64,000 nucleotides of DNA from CAMLIZ01 sp036231905 (GCF_036231905.1 NZ_JAZARE010000013.1:107326-171325), one strand, 5' to 3'. Shown: positions 11,035 through 19,801, counted from the first letter of the stretch. Translations and numbers: made by a program. Notes: generated by a model not told the origin, from the letters alone.

Positions 11035-12504
11035 CTAAGGTTGTTGCACCGTCGCCGCCGCCGCCTGCAGCTCCCTGCGCTTGGACGCCACGCGCCGGTG
11101 GGTGGCGCGCGCATGCGGCACCCAGCCGCGGCGCCACCAGCGCGCGGCCATCATCAGCCCGCGCAGCCATTCGTCGGCCGCATAGGCGAACCACACACCC
11201 GCCAGGCCGAAGCCCCAGTGCACCCCCAGCAGCCAGGCGCCGCCCGCCATCACCAGCACCATGGACGCCACGCCGGCAGCCACCGGGAAGGTGGCATCGC
11301 CGGTGGCGCGCAGCGCGTTGATCACCACCAGGTTGAAGGTGCGCCCCGGCTCGAGCAGCACGCAGATCCACAGCAGCGTCTGCGCGGTGGCAATCACCTG
11401 CGGGTCGTGCGTGAACAGCCGCAGCAGCCATGGCGCCGACAGCGCGAACGCGAGGGCGAGCAGGAACGACACGGCCAGGCCGACGGCCAGGCTCTTGCGC
11501 ACCAGCCGGTGCGCCGCATGCAGCTCGCGCGCGCCCACCATGTGGCCCACCAGGATCTCGCTGGCAAACCCCATCGACAGCCCCGACAGCAGGATGAAGT
11601 ACATCAGCTGCATGGTGTAGGTGTGGGTGGCCAGCGCACCGGCGCCCATGCGCGCGGTGAGCGCGATGGTGAACATCATCGCGAGCCGGAACGCCATGTT
11701 CTCCGCCGCACCGGGCAGGCCGATGTGCAACACCGGCGCCAGGCGCTGGCCGCGCAGCGTCCACCAGTCGCGGCGGCCCGGCACCAGGCCCAGCCGCCGC
11801 TTCCACAGCCACAGGTGGAAGCCGACACCGAAGGCGCGGCTGAACACCATTGCCAAGGCAAAGCCCTGCAGGCCCAGCGCCGGCAAGGGCCCCACGCCGC
11901 CCATGAGCGGCCAGCACAGCAGCAGGTGCAGCGCATGCATGGCCAGCATGTTGAGCAGTGCGTCGCGTGCATGCAGGTGGGCGCGCATCACCGAGGCCAT
12001 GCTGGCGTTGAAGGCATCCAGCGCCAGGCCCAGGGCCAGCAGGCGCAGGTAGGGCAGGGCCAGGGGCAGCACCTCCGCTGGCGCGTTCATCCCCCGCAGC
12101 ATCGGCCCGGCGCCGGCCACCACGCCGACTGCGGTGGCCAGGCCCAGCCAACTGCTCGCGCCCAGCGACGCCCGCGCAGTCTGGTCGGCCGCAAGGCGGT
12201 TGCCGGCGCCCAGGTTCTGCGTGATCACCACGCTGACACCCACGCTGACGATGCGAAACAGCAGGAAGAAGGTGGCCTGCACATTGTTCGCCAGGGCGAA
12301 CGCGCCCGACGCTGCATCGGAGGTGCGCGAGGCCAGCCACAGGCCGACCATGCCGACAGACATGCCGAGCAGCAGCTCGGCGAACAAGGGCCAGGCGATG
12401 GCGAACAGCGCGGGCCGCGGCGCTGGCGAAACCGATTTCATCGGCCGAAGTGTCGAGCATGGCGGCGCTTGCGGCGCGAGACGGCTCGACGATGAAACCA
12501 CCAT
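11035..12504 (-). CDS. MATE family multidrug efflux transporter
   Basis: Inner-membrane exporter of up to 489 residues with about twelve hydrophobic segments and two internally similar halves, each with a GLP/ENMAFRLA-type MATE helix (LFAELLLGMSVGMVGLWLASR in the first, GLPGAAENMAFRLAMMF in the second). MATE proteins expel cationic drugs in exchange for Na+ or H+. The start is uncertain: ATG 12504 adds a Ser-rich leader, while ATG 12441 (MKSVSPAPRPALF) gives a more usual 468-residue protein; neither has a clear ribosome site. It is divergent from the metallo-beta-lactamase-fold gene and no linked regulator is seen. Confidence 0.87.
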   Translation of the reverse strand: MVVSSSSRLAPQAPPCSTLRPMKSVSPAPRPALFAIAWPLFAELLLGMSVGMVGLWLASRTSDAASGAFALANNVQATFFLLFRIVSVGVSVVITQNLGAGNRLAADQTARASLGASSWLGLATAVGVVAGAGPMLRGMNAPAEVLPLALPYLRLLALGLALDAFNASMASVMRAHLHARDALLNMLAMHALHLLLCWPLMGGVGPLPALGLQGFALAMVFSRAFGVGFHLWLWKRRLGLVPGRRDWWTLRGQRLAPVLHIGLPGAAENMAFRLAMMFTIALTARMGAGALATHTYTMQLMYFILLSGLSMGFASEILVGHMVGARELHAAHRLVRKSLAVGLAVSFLLALAFALSAPWLLRLFTHDPQVIATAQTLLWICVLLEPGRTFNLVVINALRATGDATFPVAAGVASMVLVMAGGAWLLGVHWGFGLAGVWFAYAADEWLRGLMMAARWWRRGWVPHARATHRRVASKRRELQAAAATVQQP

Positions 12505-12608
12505 GACGATTGGCTCGGTTCGGTTGACAAAGATTCGATCGTTTCGCGGTTTATCTACTGGCGCGGTGCCAATAACCTCCGGCCATCGTCACTTCACCGG
12601 AAACCACC

Positions 12609-13502
12609 ATGAGCCTGCTCAAGACCTTCACCCGCCTGCTCGCCCCGATGGGCCTCACCCTCGGCGTGGTCGCCCAGGACGCAGCGGCACAGCCCGCGCA
12701 GCCGCCGCTCACGCTGCAGGTCTACAACGCCGACGGCAACAGCTTCCATGTCAACGCGGTGCTGGTGGCGGGCAAGACCGATGCGGTGCTGCTGGACACC
12801 GGCTTCACCCGCGCCGACGCGATGCGCATCGCCGCGATGGTGCTCGACAGCAAGAAGACGCTGAAGACCATCTACATCAGCCAGGCGGACCCGGACTTCT
12901 ATTTCGGCATCGACGTGCTCAAGCAGGTGTTCCCCGATGCGAAGGTGCTGGCGACGGCGCCCACGGTGAAGAAGATGGAGGCCACGCTGCAGAACAAGCT
13001 GCAGGTCTGGGGCCCCCGCCTGGGCGCCAATGCGCCACGCCAGGTCCCCATGCCCGAGGTGCTGGCCGGCAACACCATCGCGCTGGAAGACCAGGTGCTG
13101 GAAGTGCGCGGCCTGGACGATGCGCTGCCGCACCGCAGCTATGTGTGGATCCCGTCCATCCGCGCAGTGGCTGGCGGCGTGAACATCTTCGCGGGCCTGC
13201 ATGTGTGGACGGCCGACACCCAGGCGGCGCAGGAGCGCACCGCCTGGGCGCACAAGCTGGACACGATCGCCGCGCTCAAGCCGCAGACCGTGATCCCGGG
13301 TCACTCCGCACCGGGCGCCAAGCAGGACGTTTCACAGATCGCCTACACGCAGGCCTACCTGGCACGCTTCGAAACCGAGCTCGGCAAGGCGGCCAACGCG
13401 GCGGCGCTGACCGAGGCGATGAAGGCGGCGTATCCTCAGGCGGGCCTGGGCATCGCACTGGACATCGGCGCCAAGGTCAACAAGGGAGAGATGAAGTGGT
13501 GA
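12609..13502 (+). CDS. MBL-fold protein with degenerate metal-binding motif, exported
   Basis: A 297-residue metallo-beta-lactamase-fold protein with a probable N-terminal export signal. The fold is visible in VLLDTGFTRADA, the segment before LETIYIS-type strands, and the C-terminal VIPGHS histidine. The canonical HxHxDH signature is replaced by QADPDFYFG (residues 92-100), so most first-site metal ligands are missing. A possible promoter -35 TTGACA is at 12524-12529. The stop overlaps the next gene's GTG start, so the two are coupled. Similar degenerate MBL proteins are known as a recurring subfamily; catalytic activity is uncertain. Confidence 0.8.
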   Translation: MSLLKTFTRLLAPMGLTLGVVAQDAAAQPAQPPLTLQVYNADGNSFHVNAVLVAGKTDAVLLDTGFTRADAMRIAAMVLDSKKTLKTIYISQADPDFYFGIDVLKQVFPDAKVLATAPTVKKMEATLQNKLQVWGPRLGANAPRQVPMPEVLAGNTIALEDQVLEVRGLDDALPHRSYVWIPSIRAVAGGVNIFAGLHVWTADTQAAQERTAWAHKLDTIAALKPQTVIPGHSAPGAKQDVSQIAYTQAYLARFETELGKAANAAALTEAMKAAYPQAGLGIALDIGAKVNKGEMKW

Positions 13503-14146
13503 GCCCGCCCGGCCCGGTGCTGCATTACATCTTCGATCCGCTGTGCGGCTGGTGTTATGCGGCCGCGCCGCTGGTGGCGGTGGCGCGCGAGCTGCTGCCG
13601 GTCAAGCTGCATGGCGGCGGCATGATGGCCGGCGCATTGCGCCGCCCGGTGTCGCCGCAGTTCCGCAGCTTCGTGCTGCGGCATGACCGGCAGATCGCGC
13701 AGGTGAGCGGCCAGCCGTTCGGCGAGGCGTATTCCAACGTCCTGCTGAACGACACCAGCGTGGTGCTGGACTCGGGCCCGCCCATCACCGCCATCCTGGC
13801 GGCGGAGTCCATCGGGGGCAGGGGGCTTGACCTGCTGACGCGGCTGCAGCGTGCGCACTACGTGGAGGGGCGCAGGATTTCGCGGCCCGAGGTGCTGGCC
13901 GAGCTGGCGCTGGACCTCGGCATCGACGAGGCCGCCTTCGCGCAGGCCTGGCGCGCGATGGACGGCCAGGCGACCCTGCGCCACATCGAGCAGAGCCGGG
14001 ATCTGCTGAGCGCGCTGGGCGGATCCGGCTTCCCGACACTGGCGCTGGAGCGCAAGGGCGAGCGTGTGCTGCTGGATGCGAGCGCGCATCTCGGCCAGCC
14101 CGGGCGCTGGCGCGACTGGCTGGCCACGGCGATCGGGCCGGCCTGA
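13499..14146 (+). CDS. DsbA-family thioredoxin-fold protein (CGWC)
   Basis: A 215-residue DsbA/FrnE-like protein. The active-site motif DPLCGWCY lies at about residues 14-21, followed by the helical insertion and the SGFPTLALE segment containing the cis-proline. It begins with GTG at 13499, 8 bases after AAGGGAGAG, overlapping the preceding stop. No signal peptide is apparent, so it is probably cytoplasmic, like FrnE-type oxidoreductases. Coupling to the MBL-fold gene suggests a shared but unknown role. A glutathione-dependent isomerase function is an alternative within this fold. Confidence 0.82.
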   Translation: MSPPGPVLHYIFDPLCGWCYAAAPLVAVARELLPVKLHGGGMMAGALRRPVSPQFRSFVLRHDRQIAQVSGQPFGEAYSNVLLNDTSVVLDSGPPITAILAAESIGGRGLDLLTRLQRAHYVEGRRISRPEVLAELALDLGIDEAAFAQAWRAMDGQATLRHIEQSRDLLSALGGSGFPTLALERKGERVLLDASAHLGQPGRWRDWLATAIGPA

Positions 14147-14222
14147 AGCGATCCGGCCGGCGGCGGCGCGGCACGGGTGCCCGGTTTTACCCCGATGCGT
14201 CACAGGAGCGGCAGGGCTACCA

Positions 14223-14255
14223 TGCGTCCATACCGTACACCACTGTATGGACGCA
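14223..14255. promoter_or_regulatory. Operator-like palindrome before the tannase-family gene
   Basis: An 11-bp perfect inverted repeat (TGCGTCCATAC / GTATGGACGCA, 14223-14233 and 14245-14255). Embedded at 14233-14250 is CCGTACACCACTGTATGG, which matches 15 of 18 bases of the palindrome at 21617-21634 in front of the feruloyl-CoA synthase-like gene, with the same 6-base spacing between CCRTAC and GTATGG. It ends just before the GGAG ribosome site, so bound protein or an mRNA hairpin could block expression. Confidence 0.6.
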
Positions 14256-14266
14256 GGAGACCCCAG

Positions 14267-15919
14267 GTGACACGCTTCAACCCCTCCCTGGCGACCACGG
14301 TCGCCTGCCTGCTCACGGCCTGCGGCGGCACCCATGAGACCGTGCCGCCCACACTGGCCTGCGCGGAGCTCAACACCGCCAACCTGCAGCTGGCCGGCGT
14401 CAAGGTGGCCAGCGCGGTGGCCGTGGCCGCCTCGGGCACGCTGCCGGCCCATTGCCAGCTCAACGGCACCATCGCAGAGCGCACCGGCATCGATGGCAAG
14501 CCCTACGCCATCGGCTTCGAGCTGCGCGCGCCCACCGCCTGGAACGGCAAGTTCTTCTTCCAGGGCGGCGGTGGCACCAATGGCGTGGTGGTGCCGGCCA
14601 CCGGCAACCTGCTCAACGCACCCAGCGGCACTGCACTGGAGCGTGGATATGCGGTGGCCAGCACGGACGGTGGCCATGCCACCGGCGTGTCGGACACCAG
14701 CTTCGGCATCGACCCGCAGGCGCGTTACGACTATGGCTACAACGCGGTGGGGCAGACGACCGTGGTGGCCAAGCAGATCCTGCGTGCCCACTACGGCCGC
14801 GACGCGGCGCATTCGTACATCGTGGGCTGCTCCAACGGCGGCCGGGACGCGATGGTGGCCGCGGCGCGCTTTGCGGACCAGTTCGACGGCTTCGTTGCCG
14901 CCAACCCGGGGTTCAACCTGCCCAAGGCCGGCCTGGCGGAACAATGGGACACGCAGCAGTTCATGTCCGCCGCCACGCCGGGGCAATTGCCGAAGGACGC
15001 GTTCCCGCCGGCCGTGATGGCGCTGGTGGCCAACCGCATCCTCGCCAGGTGCGATGCGCTGGACGGTGCCGTGGACGGCCTGGTGAACGACCGCGCCGCC
15101 TGCCAGGCGACCTTCGATCTCGAGGCGGACGTGCCCACCTGCAGCGGCACACCGGATGGCAGCTGCCTCACCGCGGCGCAGAAGAGCGCGCTGGCCCGGG
15201 TGTTCGGCGGCCCGCGCAATGCGGCAGGCCAGCAGCTGTATGCCACCTGGCCGTGGGACCCGGGCATCGCCGGCGCCGGCTGGCGCTTCTGGAAGCTGGA
15301 CGCCGGCTTTGCGCCGCTGCCCTTCAACACCCTCATCGGCGCCGGCGCGATGGGCTACGTGTTCACCACGCCGCCGGATGCGCCCAGCCTGGCTGATGGC
15401 GGCCTGGGCTACCAGCTGGGCTTCAGCATGGACACCGACGCGCCCAAGATCTTCGCGACCAACGCCACCTACACCCAGTCGGCCATGGCGTTCATGACGC
15501 CGCCGAATCCGGCCGCGCTGTCGACCCTGATGGCCCGCGGCGGCAAGCTGATCGTGGTGCACGGCACCGCCGACCCGGTGTTCTCCGCCGACGACAGCAT
15601 CGCCTGGTACGAGGCCTTCAAGGCGGCCAACACCACCGCGGCCCATCACGCGCGGCTGTTCCTGGTGCCGGGCATGAACCACTGCGCCGGCGGGCCGACC
15701 ACCGACCGCTTCGACCTGCTCACCGTGCTGGAGAACTGGGTGGAGAAGGGCACGGCGCCGGATGTGGTGACGGCCGGCGTGAACCCCGCGGATCCGGACG
15801 TGGTGGCGGCCGGCTGGCCCGCCAGCCGCACCCGGCCGCTGTGTGCCTACCCGCAAGTGGCCAGGCTGAAGCCCGGCGCCACCAACCTGGAGGACGCGGC
15901 CAGCTTCCAGTGCCAATAG
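14267..15919 (+). CDS. Tannase/feruloyl-esterase family lipoprotein
   Basis: A 550-residue member of the tannase/feruloyl esterase family (PF07519), which cleaves ester bonds of phenolic acids. GTG 14267 is chosen because GGAG lies about 8 bases upstream and the product then has a lipoprotein signal (VACLLTACGG, acylated Cys near residue 17), indicating outer-membrane or periplasmic anchoring. The nucleophile elbow is GCSNGGRDA, the acid lies in GTADPVFSADDS, and the histidine in PGMNHCAGGP, all typical of the family. The operator shared with the CoA-ligase operon suggests that it supplies phenolic acids to that pathway. The exact ester substrate is not deducible. Confidence 0.87.
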   Translation: MTRFNPSLATTVACLLTACGGTHETVPPTLACAELNTANLQLAGVKVASAVAVAASGTLPAHCQLNGTIAERTGIDGKPYAIGFELRAPTAWNGKFFFQGGGGTNGVVVPATGNLLNAPSGTALERGYAVASTDGGHATGVSDTSFGIDPQARYDYGYNAVGQTTVVAKQILRAHYGRDAAHSYIVGCSNGGRDAMVAAARFADQFDGFVAANPGFNLPKAGLAEQWDTQQFMSAATPGQLPKDAFPPAVMALVANRILARCDALDGAVDGLVNDRAACQATFDLEADVPTCSGTPDGSCLTAAQKSALARVFGGPRNAAGQQLYATWPWDPGIAGAGWRFWKLDAGFAPLPFNTLIGAGAMGYVFTTPPDAPSLADGGLGYQLGFSMDTDAPKIFATNATYTQSAMAFMTPPNPAALSTLMARGGKLIVVHGTADPVFSADDSIAWYEAFKAANTTAAHHARLFLVPGMNHCAGGPTTDRFDLLTVLENWVEKGTAPDVVTAGVNPADPDVVAAGWPASRTRPLCAYPQVARLKPGATNLEDAASFQCQ

Positions 15920-15923
15920 CAGG

Positions 15924-15941
15924 CACGGGGGCCGGCCCGTG
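15924..15941. terminator. Hairpin between convergent esterase genes
   Basis: CACGGG / CCCGTG stem with a GGCCGG centre, between the tannase-family stop and the convergent esterase stop. No T tract follows, so a terminator role is only suggested by position. Confidence 0.35.
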
Positions 15942-15942
15942 A

Positions 15943-16947
15943 TCAGGACAGCGCCGTCGCCAGGATCGGCAGGCTGATGTCCATCCGGTAGTCGACCGAT
16001 GTGTGGTCATCGGCGAACTCTTCATAGACATGTGGCACGTCCATGGCGGCCAGCCGCTGGTGCATGCGCCGCGCCCCATAGACCAGGTTGTACTGGTCGA
16101 TGTCGCCGCAATCGATGTAGAGGCATTTCAGCCGCTTCAGCCCCGGGCCGTGGGCCTCCACCAGCGTCAGCGGGTCCCAGGCCATCCAGTTCGCCCAGCG
16201 CTCGGGAATGAGCTCGCAGGTGTCCAGCGTCACCGGCAGGCGCACGCCATAAGGCGCCGAGCGATCGGGGTCGAAGCTCGCCGCCTGCGCCAGCATCATG
16301 AGGATGTGGACGTCGCTGTCCTTCACCTTCTTGGCCTGCCAGAAGTTGTCGACCCACTTGCCAATGTCGGGCTCCTTGGCCAGGGCCCGCAGCACCGCCG
16401 CAAATTCGTGCCGGTACATCAGCTCGAAACCCATGTCCCCGGAATGCACCGCGGCGGCGCTCCACACATCCGGGTGCAGCAGCGCGTGCACCATGGCGCC
16501 GTAGCCGCCGCTCGACTTGCCGAAGATGCCACGCCGGCCATCACCGCCGCAGCCGAAACGGCCTTCGACGAAAGGCACGGCCTCGGCCACCAGGAAGTCG
16601 TCCCAACGGCCCATGGCCACCGAGTTCACGTACTGGTTGCCGCCCAGCCGCGTGAAGCAGTCCGGCAACGCCACCACCACCGGCGGCATCTGCCCCGTGG
16701 AGATCAGCCGGTCCAGGCGCTCGGGAAGGTTTTCGCCGAAGTTCTTCCAGTTGGTGTGCGCCGGGCCGCCGGCGGTGAAGCCCACCACATCCACCAAAAG
16801 CGGCAGCCCGCGCCCGTCATGGCCATGAGGCACGTAGACATCGATCGTGCGGCGAGTGGGGTCACCGAGCAGGTTGCCCTTCAGCACCTGGCTGTCGAGC
16901 ATCAGGCGATGAACGGTTCCTGCGGGTGTGTCGGGGTTCCTGCGCAT
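15943..16947 (-). CDS. Alpha/beta-hydrolase, enterochelin-esterase/Fes-like fold
   Basis: A 334-residue predicted hydrolase of the esterase D/enterochelin-esterase group. The nucleophile elbow is GKSSGGYGA, the acid probably lies in CGDIDQYNL, and the histidine is in ADDHTSVDYR near the C terminus. There is no signal peptide. AAAGGA precedes the ATG at 16947. It is convergent with the tannase-family gene and divergent from the DUF1772-like gene. The substrate is unknown; this family also includes S-formylglutathione hydrolases and carboxylesterases. Confidence 0.8.
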   Translation of the reverse strand: MRRNPDTPAGTVHRLMLDSQVLKGNLLGDPTRRTIDVYVPHGHDGRGLPLLVDVVGFTAGGPAHTNWKNFGENLPERLDRLISTGQMPPVVVALPDCFTRLGGNQYVNSVAMGRWDDFLVAEAVPFVEGRFGCGGDGRRGIFGKSSGGYGAMVHALLHPDVWSAAAVHSGDMGFELMYRHEFAAVLRALAKEPDIGKWVDNFWQAKKVKDSDVHILMMLAQAASFDPDRSAPYGVRLPVTLDTCELIPERWANWMAWDPLTLVEAHGPGLKRLKCLYIDCGDIDQYNLVYGARRMHQRLAAMDVPHVYEEFADDHTSVDYRMDISLPILATALS

Positions 16948-17065
16948 GGGGTCCTTTCAGAGGTGGGTGGGCCGGCCGCACGGCGAAGCTTGGACAGGCC
17001 GCTCGGGCGGGAATAATCGCACGGCTGTCCTGCCCTTGGCGGTGATGCTTGGAGAGGGAATGCCC

Positions 17066-17539
17066 ATGAATCTGTTTGCTGAGGTGATGTCCTTTCTTTC
17101 CGCGGGTGGCCTTGCCCTGTTCGTGGGTGCGCTGCTCACGGAGGCCATGGTGCTTGTTCCCATGTGGCGAACATTGCAGCCGCAAGAGTTCTTCACGCTG
17201 CACGCAGCGCATGCGCACCGCCTGTACGCGTTTTTTGCCCCGCTCACCGTGAGCGCCACGGTTCTTGCCGTGGGTGCGGCCATCGCGTCCGTCGCTGCAG
17301 ATCGGCCGCTGAGTTCGGCGTCGGTTGTCGCTGCTGTGCTGGCCCTGGTCATCCTGTCGACCTACGTGTTGTACTTCCAGCGGGCCAACGCCAGCTTTGC
17401 CGCAGCGAGCATTCCGCATGAACACCTGCCCGCAGAGCTGGCACGGTGGGCGTCCTGGCACTGGTTTCGCACCGCGATCGGCCTTGTCGCGCTGGCCTCG
17501 GCCTTGTTCGCATGGCGCGGCGGTACAAACATCCCGTGA
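17066..17539 (+). CDS. DUF1772-like four-helix membrane protein
   Basis: A 157-residue integral membrane protein with four hydrophobic segments (about residues 8-30, 50-75, 80-105 and 132-150). The pattern resembles the DUF1772/anthrone-oxygenase-like family, whose bacterial function is not established. ATG 17066 is preferred over 17060 because GGAGAGGG (17051-17058) is then at a normal distance. It has no obvious operon partner; a 59-bp gap precedes the TOPRIM gene on the same strand. Confidence 0.65.
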   Translation: MNLFAEVMSFLSAGGLALFVGALLTEAMVLVPMWRTLQPQEFFTLHAAHAHRLYAFFAPLTVSATVLAVGAAIASVAADRPLSSASVVAAVLALVILSTYVLYFQRANASFAAASIPHEHLPAELARWASWHWFRTAIGLVALASALFAWRGGTNIP

Positions 17540-17598
17540 TGAACCGGCCGCCGGACCGCCGAGGTCGAATGTCACTCTCGTGATGCCGCCTGCGCCGC

Positions 17599-18195
17599 AT
17601 GGAAAGCGACACGCCCGCTCCGACCCTGGTGCTCGTGGAAGGTGACAGCGATGCGGGCGCTGTTCGCGCGCTCGCCGCCCTCATCGGATGCGACCTCGAC
17701 ATGCATCGCATCCAGGTCAGGTCAGCGCACGGGGTGACCAACTTTCCCCGGTTGCTCGCGGAGTTTGTGCACGTGCACCCCAGGTCAGGAACCTGCGGTT
17801 TGTATGACGTTGGCGAAGAATGGCATGTTCGCCGCGCCATCGCCCACGCTCGTGCACCCATCGCCGCCGACGAGTCGCTGGAGACCCATGGTTTTTATGC
17901 CTGCGTCGTCGACCTCGAGGATGAACTGATCCGTGCGCTGGGCCCCGACGCGGTGGAACAGGCGATCCAGGCGCAGGGCGAACTTGCTTCCTTCCGGCGG
18001 TTTCAGGCGATGCCTCAGCAACGCGGCAAGCCGGCCCATGACCAGCTCCGCCGATTCCTCGGCACGCGCGCGACACGCAAGATCCGCATGGCGGCTCATC
18101 TCGTGCGGGCGCTGGGCGTGGCCCGGCTGCCGCGCCCGCTGGCGCAACTGGCGGCCCACCTCGTTGAGGCGGCACGAGAGCGCAGCGGCGCCTGA
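17599..18195 (+). CDS. Lone TOPRIM-domain protein (OLD-nuclease-like)
   Basis: A 198-residue protein beginning with a TOPRIM fold: LVLVEGDSDAGAV (Glu14 as the conserved acid), then CGLYDVGEE and VVDLEDELIRALG, which resemble the metal-binding DxD-type segments of OLD-family nucleases. Helices with QLRRFLGTRATRKIRMA follow. There is no ATPase domain and none is encoded next to it, so it corresponds to the stand-alone 'TOPRIM nucleotidyl transferase/hydrolase' group. Nuclease activity is possible but unproven; no defence genes adjoin it. Confidence 0.7.
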   Translation: MESDTPAPTLVLVEGDSDAGAVRALAALIGCDLDMHRIQVRSAHGVTNFPRLLAEFVHVHPRSGTCGLYDVGEEWHVRRAIAHARAPIAADESLETHGFYACVVDLEDELIRALGPDAVEQAIQAQGELASFRRFQAMPQQRGKPAHDQLRRFLGTRATRKIRMAAHLVRALGVARLPRPLAQLAAHLVEAARERSGA

Positions 18196-18245
18196 GCGGG
18201 GATCCTCGGCTGAGCACAAGACAGTCGACACCTTGACGGAATAGT

Positions 18246-18265
18246 CGTATGATGAGCATCATGCG
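18246..18265. promoter_or_regulatory. TetR-type operator over the regulator's own start
   Basis: CGTATGATGAGCATCATGCG is a 20-bp imperfect palindrome (two mismatched pairs) covering the start codon of the tetR gene at 18249. It closely matches the palindrome at 18891-18910, which suggests autorepression by the same protein. It also contains TATGAT, a possible -10. Confidence 0.6.
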
Positions 18266-18854
18266 AAAGAACGCACCCAATGCCAGAGCCGCTGCCAAGG
18301 ACGCCACGCATGAACGCATCGTGTCCGTGGCGGCCCGCGCGATCCGCCGCAGCGGGTATGACGGCACGGGAGTGGCGGACATCATGAAAGAAGCCGGCTT
18401 GACGCACGGCGCCTTCTATTCCCACTTCGCGTCACGCGAGGCCATGCTGGCCGAAGCGGCCGGAAAGGCCTGCGCGGAATCCGCGGCCGGGGTGGCCGAC
18501 GTGGCGGCCGCCGCACCGCCCGGCATGGCGCTCGCGACGATGCTTGCGGCCTACCTGTCCCGAGAGCACGTGGCGCAACGGGAGGCGGGCTGCCCGCTGG
18601 CAGCGCTGGGTTCCGAAACCTCCCGGCAGTCGCCTGAAGTGCGCCGCGTCACCACGCGTCATATCAAGGCGACGATCGACCTGCTCGCCCGCCAGTCCGC
18701 AGACTGGGGGCAGCCCGCTGCCCACGGGAGGGCGCTGGTGACGCTGTCCACGATGGTGGGCGCCCTGATGCTGGCCCGTGCGGTCGATGACCCCGCGCTC
18801 TCGGACAGCCTGCGCGAAGCGGCGCTCCAGCACCTCACCGCCATCGGGCACTGA
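18249..18854 (+). CDS. TetR/AcrR family repressor
   Basis: A 201-residue regulator with an N-terminal TetR helix-turn-helix (GTGVADIMKEAGLTHGAFYSHFASREAML) and an all-helical ligand domain containing CPLAALGSE and a C-terminal dimerisation helix. In-frame ATGs exist at 18249, 18252 and 18261; all lie in or next to the operator, so the start is uncertain. The matching palindrome before the downstream SDR gene makes that SDR and the following quinone reductase its likely targets. The ligand is unknown; linked oxidoreductases suggest an electrophile or quinone-like inducer. Confidence 0.85.
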   Translation: MMSIMRKNAPNARAAAKDATHERIVSVAARAIRRSGYDGTGVADIMKEAGLTHGAFYSHFASREAMLAEAAGKACAESAAGVADVAAAAPPGMALATMLAAYLSREHVAQREAGCPLAALGSETSRQSPEVRRVTTRHIKATIDLLARQSADWGQPAAHGRALVTLSTMVGALMLARAVDDPALSDSLREAALQHLTAIGH

Positions 18855-18890
18855 GCCTTCGATGCCAACCGCTTTTTTTGCTCGCCTTGA

Positions 18891-18910
18891 CGCATGACGA
18901 TCATCATGCG
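18891..18910. promoter_or_regulatory. TetR-type operator before the SDR gene
   Basis: CGCATGACGATCATCATGCG is a 20-bp palindrome with a single mismatched pair, 48 bases before the SDR start. TTGACG (18887-18892) overlaps its left end as a possible -35. It shares most positions with the site at 18246-18265, as expected for two operators of one repressor. Confidence 0.65.
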
Positions 18911-18958
18911 AGTAAGGCGAGCGACCTTCCTTTTCCCACAACCTGACGGAGATGCGTC

Positions 18959-19801
18959 ATGACCATGAAGAAACAGGGCGGCAAGGTTGCCCTCGTGACA
19001 GGTGCCTCCTCAGGCATCGGACAAGCGACGGCGCAGCGGCTCGCAGATGCCGGCTATACGGTGTACGGCACCAGCCGGCGCGGCGGCGGTGCGGGCGGGC
19101 GGTCGTTCGAGATGCTCACCCTGGATGTGACCAGCGACGCCTCCGTCGCCGACGCTGTCGCTCAGCTGATGCATCTGGAAGGGCGCATCGACCTCCTCGT
19201 CAACAACGCCGGCTTCGGGGTGGCGCCAGCCGGGGCGGAAGAAAGCTCGATCGCGCAGGCCCAGGCCATCTTCGACACCAACTTCTTCGGCATCGTGCGC
19301 ATGACGCGTGCCGTGCTCCCCCACATGCGCGGGCAGGGCGCCGGGCGCATCCTCAACATCGGCTCGGTGCTGGGGCTGCTGCCCATGCCGTACGGCGCGC
19401 TCTACTCGGCGACCAAGCACGCGATCGAGGGCTATTCCGAGTCGCTCGACCATGAACTGCGCACCCGCGGCATCCGGGTTTCGGTGATCGAGCCGGCCTA
19501 CACCAACACGCCGTTCGACGCGAACTTCCTGCAGCCGGACGCACAACTCGATGCCTATCGCCAGGCCCGCGTCGCCGTGAGCCAGCGCGTGAAGGAAGTG
19601 ATGGCCACGGCGGACCATCCGCGTGTGGTGGCCGAGGCGGTGCTGAAGGCCGCCAGTGCCGGGCGCCCGCAGCTGCGCTACACCGCCGGCGGGCTCGCCG
19701 GCCGGCTGGCCTGGCTGCGCCGGTTTGCGCCTGCGGGCGTGATGGACGCCGGGATTCGAAAGGACCTGCGGCTCGACGCAAGGCCGGCGGTGAATGCATG
19801 A
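18959..19801 (+). CDS. Short-chain dehydrogenase/reductase
   Basis: A 280-residue classical SDR with a Rossmann glycine motif (TGASSGIG), NNAG, the active-site tyrosine and lysine in YSATK, and a C-terminal extension ending in LDARPAVNA. It should reduce or oxidise a carbonyl/alcohol with NAD(P)H; the substrate cannot be inferred. Its TGA overlaps the ATG of the next gene (ATGA), so the SDR and the quinone reductase-like protein are co-translated. A TetR operator lies 48 bases upstream. Confidence 0.87.
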   Translation: MTMKKQGGKVALVTGASSGIGQATAQRLADAGYTVYGTSRRGGGAGGRSFEMLTLDVTSDASVADAVAQLMHLEGRIDLLVNNAGFGVAPAGAEESSIAQAQAIFDTNFFGIVRMTRAVLPHMRGQGAGRILNIGSVLGLLPMPYGALYSATKHAIEGYSESLDHELRTRGIRVSVIEPAYTNTPFDANFLQPDAQLDAYRQARVAVSQRVKEVMATADHPRVVAEAVLKAASAGRPQLRYTAGGLAGRLAWLRRFAPAGVMDAGIRKDLRLDARPAVNA

